Assembly (NCBI GenBank): GCA_000708835.1
Contig: DF237154.1
Span: 1-64,000 of the forward strand
DNA: 64,000 nt
Origin: Klebsormidium nitens
Lineage: Eukaryota > Streptophyta > Klebsormidiophyceae > Klebsormidiales > Klebsormidiaceae
Direction: 5' to 3'
The notes under the pieces are model-generated. The model had not been told where the DNA came from and made no database searches. It worked only from the letters and a program-made list of their open reading frames with translations. Both the position numbers and the translations under genes were made by a program. Shown in pieces: positions 56,322 to 64,000 of this stretch. Positions within the stretch are counted from its first letter, which is position 1. Every line of letters begins with the position of its first letter.

Positions 56322-59300
56322 CTATTCCTGACCGGATAATAGCTTCATCAGCTTCGAGCGTTTCAATCGTTCTTTCACAATTGACCCCATCGAAAAAGAT
56401 GACACTTCCGCTTGCTGAAAAGTCGAAGGTTCGCTGCCCTTCCACCAGTCCTTACATTTTCGTTTGCCCCTTCCCCCTTTCGTCGCCCACGTGTTGCCCA
56501 TCACTGAGAGCAAGAAAAACCGAAGATTCTGTTTCCCTCACCTCGACGAGTCGCCGCCCGAGCTTTCGTTGCCCGAGCGGGCCCAACCTCGGCGTCGACG
56601 TGCCCTCGGAGCTCTTGCGGGAGGCCCCAGTCGGGTTCTCCTGGCTGCCTCCCAGCGGTGTTCCGGCCCCCCGGCTTTCGGTGAGGAACGCGGGGCGCTC
56701 AGCGGGGGGCTCCATCTCCGGACGTATTATACAATCTGCAACAAGTGAGTACAGTATGCAACGCGTGATTCGGGTTGTGAACTAGGTCCGTCCCTCGAGG
56801 AGAACACTTAAAAGAAAGAGAGAAGGAGCAGGAGGGTGACCATGTCCATTGAAGGGTCTGCCAATCGGGTATGACGCTTGTTAAGACTCCTTGCGGACGT
56901 GAATGCATCAAAGAGCAGGACGGCGTGTCAGATAGTGTTTGAGACATGGGCGCGGCAGAGCTGACTGTCAACTGGTCAAAGAAGCTTGGCACATTGACCA
57001 AGCCTGGAAATAGCTTAACTACAGGATCCGGGGTCCGAGAACGCCACCGGTTTACTGACCAGGTCACGCTTACCAGACGCGCATCGCAAAAGCTCTAGGA
57101 ACGTGGGCTGCGGCAGGAGGACACGTGGCAGGCACCAAAGCAGCGCGCGCTAGCTGCCATACCGCGCGCAGCGCCTCGAGCCGCCCCCTTCGGACTGACG
57201 ACCAGAGCGCGACTGCGTCGGTCCCGCTTTGCGCGAGGCGTTTGGAGGGGGATCCCACTGGCGACCCTTCGGAAGCGGCGGGGCTGCCAGGACGTCGACG
57301 AGCGTGGAAGAGAGAGTGGCCTGGAGGTTCTCTTCAACCCGCCGGAGCGCCGCACCAGGGACAGCACGAACCGGTCGGCTCCGAGGGCCTCCCAGTCATG
57401 CTTGTGTCCGCGCGCGGGCGACAAGAATGTGAATACTCCCTGGAACAATAGAGACTAATCAGAGGCTTCGAGGAGGTTGAGCAGAGAATAAGGAGGATTC
57501 ATGGAGACACCACAAACATATGCTACGCACACGTCATGCAGAGCTTGAGCAAAGATTAAGCGAAGAAGACGCATCGACTTAGCACTTGTGTGTTCATGGT
57601 CAAAATCTGAAGAAGTTGCACCACACAGACGGAAATGACGGCCAGAACTCCCTTCGAAAGGATTTTTACCAACCACAGCGCAATTCAAAACGATACTCAT
57701 AAGATAAGGACATGGAGAGGCACCGCACCACGGCCAAGCAGCTTTGGGGCCCCGGTGAGCTGGCGCAGCTCCCGGGTTCATGCACTCGTTGGGCCCTTGA
57801 AAATCGGGCGTTTGCTGCGTAGGGCTCCCCAGGATCCCGCCTGCCTCGTCCGGGGCGGCCTGCGCAGCACGTTTCGCCTCTGCTTCCAGCTCTTGGAGGC
57901 GCCGCCCGAGCGCCCTGGCGGCCGCGAAGCCCTCCTCGGTTGCTCGACGACCTTTCATCTCGACCTAGAGACCGAAAAAGGCGGGTCGGAGGCTTTCCAT
58001 TGATCGAAGCCCGCTCTCCGCCTTCCTTCACATATGAGATGCAAAAGCGGAAATGAGTACTACGGCGGCTTTGCTTCGTATACATTGGACGGGTTCAGAC
58101 AGAGATGTGAACTGCTAAGGCGATAGGGATTAAATCTACAGCCTCATGGCGACCAGCACTCTACTCATCTTGGCCTCCGGAAACGACGAGTCCAGCCTGC
58201 CAGGATAACACTTCTTCAACCGGGCACCACTCTCAGAAAGTTAAGCACCGCAAAAACATCTCACGACTTTGCTTAGCAGCTCAAGATGGTACAGCGGCTG
58301 ACCTGCCTCGAACGAAAAGCTACCCAAGCATCAGACCCAAAAGGCGTACGACAACCACACTAGGTCTGATCAAACCTGGCCCGCCTAACCCAAACCTAAT
58401 TCGATTGCAAACATTTGCCGGCTGCGCAGAGATTGGACCGGTTGACGACTTGGATGCCGATTACCGAAGGACCAAAGTCTGCGTCATGCATTTGGCGTCG
58501 GGAACAGTCAGGCGGAAAGGTTCAATCGACTGTGCGATAAGAATGGGAGTCCCCCGCGAGCCACTTCCCTACCTGGCCCGCAGCTGCTCGACTCCATTGG
58601 GCGAGCTGCCCCTCGAGCGCGTACTTCTCCTGCCGCGCAAACTGCAGCTCCCCCCGCCATCGCCCGCAGCTCTCTCTCTCCGACCACGCGCATCGCCTCC
58701 GCCGCGTCGGCCAATTGTCGGGCCCACGCCTCGGGGTTTGGACAAGTTGCTATTTTGGGGCCCGGGGGCCTGTCCCCACCCGGAGAGAGGGTTCGGTGTC
58801 GCGAGTGGGGGGAGAAAGGGGTCGGGGTTGGGGGGTGGTCGTGGTGGAAGGCGTGGTGCGCGAGCACTTGGAGGCGAGCCCTGAGGGAATGGACTTCGCG
58901 TTCTTTGAGTGCGCGGTACCTGTAGGAAAGTACGGTCGTCGGTCAGTGGACATTCAAGAGGAGGCGGCTTTAGAACAAGCATTCCTTTTACAGCGTGCAC
59001 ACTTGAAGCCTTCAAGAAGGAACGAGTCGGAAAAGCCAACAGAACGCGCTACAAGACTGGAAGGTTTTGGGAGGAGTTTAAGGACGCGACATCGACCAAG
59101 CGGGACGGAGATAATCGGATTCTAAGGCAGAAAAGCATACTGCTGAACTCATGAAGAGCAACACGCTCATAAGCAGAGGGTTTCGTTGAGAAGGAAGGGC
59201 AGCAGTCCCCGCACTTAGTGCACATCCTCCTCGAACTCCGCTACTTCGTCCACGGCACCCGTCCCGCTCGCAGTGATTCCGCTTCCTCACCTTTTGCTGG

Positions 59301-60376
59301 AATCGCGTCTCGTGGAGGACCACAAGCTCCTCGAGCTGTGTTAGTTTCCGGCGGCTCGTGGCCGCTCTTCCTGGGCGGCCGGCGCCGCCTGAAACAGGGC
59401 CTTTTGGTGGTCTGCTTCCAAAGTGTGCAGGGCCTTTGGGGCTGACCTCACGTGCTGGTGCGCCAGGTAGCACTCGGCGGTCTTGCTCTGGAGCTGGTCT
59501 TCGAGACTGCGAGGAGAAGGATTCGAGGTCGGGCAAGCATTGCATCCAATACGAAGTCTGGATTATTTGGGGTCCAAAGAGCATCGTAGCTGGTTTCCCT
59601 GTGACTTTTAAAGTTGATTAGGTCACGCTCTTGAAAAGCTGTGATCGCTATCCAGATCTCGACGTTCTTATCAATAAAGTAACCAGATCTCCGCACTGCT
59701 GACGTCATACACCCACTTCCAACGGCCTTGTGATCCTGTTCTCACCGTTGAAGTGGTTCCTTTCTCGATTGTATGCTCTATAGCAGCATATGTCCTTTCC
59801 GAGGCTGGTTGTATGTAAACTCTGGTTGCGTCCTCGTATACTGTCCACCATAATCCTATACATGCTGAGTTGAAGGGATCCTCACCTCCATTTTCGGCCC
59901 CCTTGGAGCACTAGTTCTTCGAGTTGTCTAAACGAGCTGTACTCTTGTGAATACCAATACTCAGTTGACTACGTAAGCATACAACTGGAGGAAGAAACTA
60001 ACTGTTCAGTGCCCACCTAGTAGCCTCCGTATCCAGCTCGGCCCCCACCCCGCGCGCCTTGTTAAGCGTCTGCCCCAGGATCCGCTGCACCGCAACGGCA
60101 CTCTTCTTCCAGCGCATCCATGCGCAGGGCCGCCGCCAGCTGCTTGCCCGCGGCCCCACATCCCAGTCCATCCGCATGCGCGCCCGCCAGCTCCCCCTCC
60201 AGCCGCTCAAACTCGTTCCTCGGTTTATTGACTTCTTCTAGAGCCGAGATGTGCACGGTCTGGTCCTTGGCGCTGTGTTCTCACGAGTAGGACGCTCGCG
60301 AGGACGAGTGTGAGCGGGCGCCCCCGATCACGATGACCTGCTGACCAACGAAAACAGCCTGATGGAACGCCCGTCC
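56322..60376 (-). pseudogene. Kelch-repeat/coiled-coil protein, disabled
   Basis: Minus-strand exon-like blocks with splice sites are 60017-60376, 59291-59506, 58573-58749, about 57,740-57,964, about 57,074-57,440, 56542-56735 and 56322-56414. The first contains a kelch motif (RAFHQAVFVGQQVIVIGGARS), then a coiled coil beginning VHISALEEVNKPRNEFERLEGEL. Later blocks continue the coiled coil (SLEDQLQSKTAECYLAHQ, LTQLEELVVLHETRFQQK, AWARQLADAAEAM, RALGRRLQELEAEAKRAAQ). The last ends KLLSGQE-stop. The coding sense is broken by an in-frame TGA at 60,281-60,283 and by frame changes near 60,100, 59,360, 58,660 (G run) and about 57,270. Kelch plus coiled coil is typical of cytoplasmic polarity or scaffold proteins. 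Upstream kelch blades were not found, so it may also be 5'-truncated. Confidence 0.6.
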
Positions 60377-62117
60377 CTTGGAGAAAGACCACGAAGTATT
60401 TCATGAGGTATCCCGGCGGCAACAAAGTTTCGTCCCACAATTAGAATTGCGGGTTCCTTGAAAGTTGCATCAGCCCTGAAATTAGTTTGAAGGTGCCAAC
60501 CCAAGAACCTTCTTGAGTCAAGCACAGGATCACCATACTCTGACAAAGATAGAATTTGATTGAGACTGAAGTACTGTCTGATTCAAGCTTCAAACCTCTC
60601 ATGAGAGCCAAACTGTGCATCTGCCTTCATGTTGGGCAGGGTGGGCTAGGCTGGGTGCTGTATCTCTAGACCATCAAATTGAGCGCAGCATTGAAAGCTT
60701 GACCCACCACTCGGCGATAGAAGTAAGTCCACAAGCGCCGCTGACTTCGCAAGCGGCTTCCGCTCATTGACATTCCAAAACCTTTGATTGTCCCCCTTAT
60801 TTATCAGCCACTGTCCGAATGAGCCACTGGAGATGTACCTGGCCCTCTTTGAAAGTGATGGTCTCTTTGACAAACAAGCCTCTGGGGTGAGCTACATCTA
60901 CTCGAAGACAAAGATCCAGCCCTGAACACCAGAAGCCCTTTCTCCATTTCTCTGTAGCTTCATGTCCAACATCTTACCTTCTCAGGCAGGTCGTGCGTGA
61001 CGCCACGCTGTCTTCAGCCACGGAGTCTCAAAGCTTCTTTCAGGAAGTGTGCTGCTATGCAGCTCACGGCAGCAGTACGAGAATAATAAAGGAGAAGGGC
61101 TGGATTGGTCTTATCGAACGCTACAGCTTTCATTGATGGCCTGTAGCATCCGCGAGAGCTCATGCGAGTTGTCTTTGTAGCTTCTTTCAAACTGATGTCT
61201 CTAATTCAGCGCCAGAATCTTTTTAGTAGAGAGCTGGTGGTCAGAGGCTGCAATCCTAGCTTCCTAGTATCTATCATGCTCCGCCGGCGGTCCCTTCGCC
61301 GAAGCAATGCTATGAGGGGCACTTTTACAGTTTGGTCTCCGAGAGTCCAACCCCTGATCTTTGGCAAACTGCCTTTCGCAACAAGCTTTCTACCACATTG
61401 CAGAACAACACAAAGAGCACTTCTGCGCTATGCGGCCGCTCCATGCATGCAGCCGCCTTCTCAGTGCGACAGTGCCACCCTCGTGCCACCATGAGGGAGA
61501 GAGGATGATCCCTCAGTCTTTATAAGCTATAGTTACGGATGACCGGCTGCTGTCAGCTAGCTTGTATACGTATATTGAGAGTATACCGGTATAGGTACTT
61601 ACAAGCATGTAGAAATGTAGATCATTCCAATGCGTTGGTATACGGTACATTAAACTTAAAGTTCATGATATAAGGGCATACGGATAAGCGCTTTCTCGAG
61701 GCCGCCTCCATGGAGAAGACTGTGACGCTTCACAGCTTCTTGAAAGAGGAGCCAAGTCCAGGACTTTGCTCGACGATCTAGAGCGAAGTTGCAGACGAAT
61801 CCTGATAAAATTCTGCGCTATATATTTTATCATTCATCAATCATGCAGTGTCGTGCAAAAGAGTAGCCAAGGTAACTGAAGCCTAAGGTTAAAGTAGAAT
61901 TGAGGTCCACCACTCTTAAGCTTACATCTTACATTCATTCAGTCATCTGAGAGAGCACATTGGAAGGAGAGATCAGAAAGGAAGAGTCGAGCAATTGATG
62001 CTGCAATGACCGTGGCGCACGCGCCTCCTGAGAGACCTAAGATGCTTGCTTCTCCTCCAGCATGTGAGCGTGAGCTCCTTGCAGCACCCCAGCTTTCTCC
62101 CCCATAGCAGCTTCATT
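60377..62117. other. Intergenic, nothing firm
   Basis: A minus open frame at 60,646-60,873 (GQWLINKGDNQRFWNVNE) might be a stray exon of the kelch locus but has no kelch signature. The stretch 61,500-61,980 is AT-rich and probably the 5' flank of the next gene. Confidence 0.35.
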
Positions 62118-63692
62118 ATGGGGACTGAACTCAAGAAACTGACAATGCTAGATGGATTGGAGCAGCGAGAAACCGAGCTCCTGGCCGATGTAGCCTGTAG
62201 TGAGAGCATTGGTCAGCTCAATCACTTGCTCCAAGAACTTTCCAAGCCGCCTTTGAACGGCGTCCATTTGAACGACTCCGGCAATACAGAGCAGCTTGTG
62301 ACCATTGCTGTGCTTGGGCCACCGTTGGAATCGATGCCGATCTGCTTGCAGGGTGCACAGCAGAGCAGGTGATTCCTGGTCTGCTGATATCTTTGAGAAG
62401 ACCACTGAAACTGCCTTGTGCCTTCTGCCTTGTGCCTTCTGTAATCAACTGATGATGTACCACCTCCTGCAGCCATCAGTCCACCGATGATGTGTCTCCT
62501 GCTCGTGTCCAAAGCCAACTATGTCTATGCTGGTAGGAAGAGCTAAACCTGGATAGGGCTAAGTGGTCTTTCAGCGAGCCTCTACCATCGGCCATTTCAT
62601 AGAGGAAGGACCTCAGGGTCTGTAGTCAAACCAAGGGCACCCTTGTTTGAGATGCTGAGGCGTCCGTTTGTGCTCAGTGATACTCAATCAAACCGCAATG
62701 ACCGTCCAGGTTAATCTGTAAGGTTAGCAGGCCTGTCCGGGCTCCGCACCAATGCAGTCATGCCATTCACTTAGACAGCAAAAGCACACATCAAATCTAT
62801 AGCATCTATCAAGTCTGGTCGGTTGGCGGTGCTAACTTCTCATCAACTGATGCAGAGGCAATATCCTCATGGTACTGGAGCCTTCTTGGCTGGAGAGGCG
62901 GCAAGTCAACCACAACGAGGAGGGGAATCCAGTTAACACCCAGCGTCTCTTCATCAGGAGAGCAGTCTCCTTCGATGGGGGTGGTGTTGCCCTTTTAGAG
63001 GACTTTGTGCCACCACGAAAGGTCACCTATTTGGCCAAATTATCACATGTTGACAGAGTAGGTCAGTGGTCGAATGCTCTATCTCAGGTTGGCAGCTTGA
63101 ATCGTCACTAGGCTTCGATTCTCAATGTTTATTGCAACCGCAGAGGCACCATCTCCTCGCTTCCTGCTTGAATCGCTGCAGAAACAGTCCAATCTGATGT
63201 TTCATTACCTCTCTCGTCTCTAAAATGTGCAGAGTCAGACTGATTCGCAAGGACCTAGGATGATGCCACCTGAACAATGAAGAGCTTAAGAGAGATAAAA
63301 CCTGCACTTTGCCCCAGCCTCATGTGCATAATCTTCTTCTCGCAGGTTTGGAAAATGCTTATGCCAGCCTTCTGGCCCCTGGGCTTGAGTGCGCGCTTGG
63401 CCCGTGCCATGCCCTCAATAAGCTCACCTCAAATACGCTACACTGGCATTCCTTGTTAACTCGAGACAGCGAGTTGGCGAATCCCCGGAGCATTACGTTC
63501 GCCACTGCACGATGCGCAGAGGCACAAAAGGTTGCTAGTGAGACGTCTGCCCAGGGCTGCCAGAGTGCTTCTTGCACACTGCCGCTTCTGGAACCCAAAG
63601 TGGATTTGAGCCCTATCAATGTTCAACAGTATGTCAGCCCCACCGCCCTTGAGATACTGCGAGCAATAATCTCAATTCGGGTCAATCTTTGA
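62118..63692 (+). CDS. Unrecognised protein, at least three exons
   Basis: Proposed exons are 62118-62368 (possibly starting earlier at an acceptor near 62,060), 62856-63061 and 63346-63692. Phases 2 and 1 are consistent across both introns. The ATG at 62,118 is the first in frame. Exon 1 is helical and Leu/Glu-rich (DGLEQRETELLADVACSES, QLNHLLQELSKPP). Exon 2 includes GNILMVLEPSWLERRQV and VSFDGGGVALLEDFVPPRK. Exon 3 reads ENAYASLLAPGLECALG and later DLSPINVQQYVSPTALEILRA. About 267 residues are predicted if the TGA at 63,690 is the true stop. I do not recognise the family, and further exons may lie beyond either end. Confidence 0.5.
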
Positions 63693-64000
63693 CGTCAGTT
63701 ACTTGGCGCCTCGGTTTTTATGGCCGATTTGGGCTAAGGAAGAGGCCCATATTGCTTGTGGAATCTCACAATTTGACGAATCCTTGCCTCAGGAGTTTAC
63801 ACTGCCTGTCCTGTCCCCGTCCACACCCACAGATGAATGCAACACGTTCGAAACATCACCTGCTGACAATTCTGTACTTTAGGTGCTGTTGCGTGCAAGA
63901 AACCAGTTTGAAACCAGCTTGCGACTGATTTCATCTTGTTTGTAACCACTGAGCTCAAATGAAACGGTTGCTTCCATGGTCGGTTATCCTCTCCAGCGTT
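63693..64000. other. Window end, unassigned
   Basis: An acceptor-like TGACGTCAG at about 63,690-63,698 could open another exon of the preceding gene. Nothing else is recognisable. Confidence 0.3.

Overview
The window is nuclear DNA of a photosynthetic eukaryote. Genes are split by GT-AG introns, exons are GC-rich, introns and intergenic DNA are closer to even composition, and there are no operons. A plastid terminal oxidase with an apparent transit peptide and a nuclear COX6A-type subunit point to the green lineage. Gene density, GC-rich exons and long introns suggest a green or streptophyte alga (something like Klebsormidium). That placement is inference, because no marker in the window fixes the species. 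All gene models were built by hand from reading frames, splice sites and intron phases.

Layout. (1) 1.36-7.27 kb, +: a four-exon gene for a large, mostly disordered coiled-coil protein. (2) 8.87-24.98 kb: a cluster of three paralogues encoding secreted, cysteine-rich modular proteins. Copy 1 (minus) is a pseudogene, and copies 2 and 3 (plus) look intact. Copies 1 and 2 lie head to head around a large foldback repeat, and half of that repeat sits upstream of copy 3. (3) 26.48-32.05 kb, -: plastid terminal oxidase, nine exons. (4) 34.39-36.27 kb, +: a COX6A-type cytochrome c oxidase subunit with a long N-terminal extension and three degenerate tandem copies of its second exon in the intron. (5) 39.05-41.34 kb, -: an F-box-like/leucine-rich protein, divergent from (6) 42.32-47.64 kb, +: a VIT-vWA protein with one apparent frameshift. 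(7) 49.3-54.1 kb, +: a repeat-rich, frame-broken locus built from duplicated exon cassettes. (8) 56.3-60.4 kb, -: a kelch/coiled-coil pseudogene. (9) 62.1-63.7 kb, +: an unrecognised three-exon gene.

The strongest candidate for something undescribed is the three-copy cysteine-module family. Each protein has a signal peptide, two copies of one four-cysteine module, a proline-rich linker, a second cysteine module and a ten-cysteine tail. Every internal exon of the regular set begins and ends in phase 1, the pattern expected of extracellular module shuffling. The second point of interest is the set of in-frame duplicated exons in the COX6A gene. A third is the recurrence of the 8-mer CACGTGGC (17 occurrences counted by eye), which falls in different reading frames within exons.

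The chief limit is that I could run no searches. Identifications rest on recognised motifs, and several frame breaks could be assembly errors rather than real lesions.
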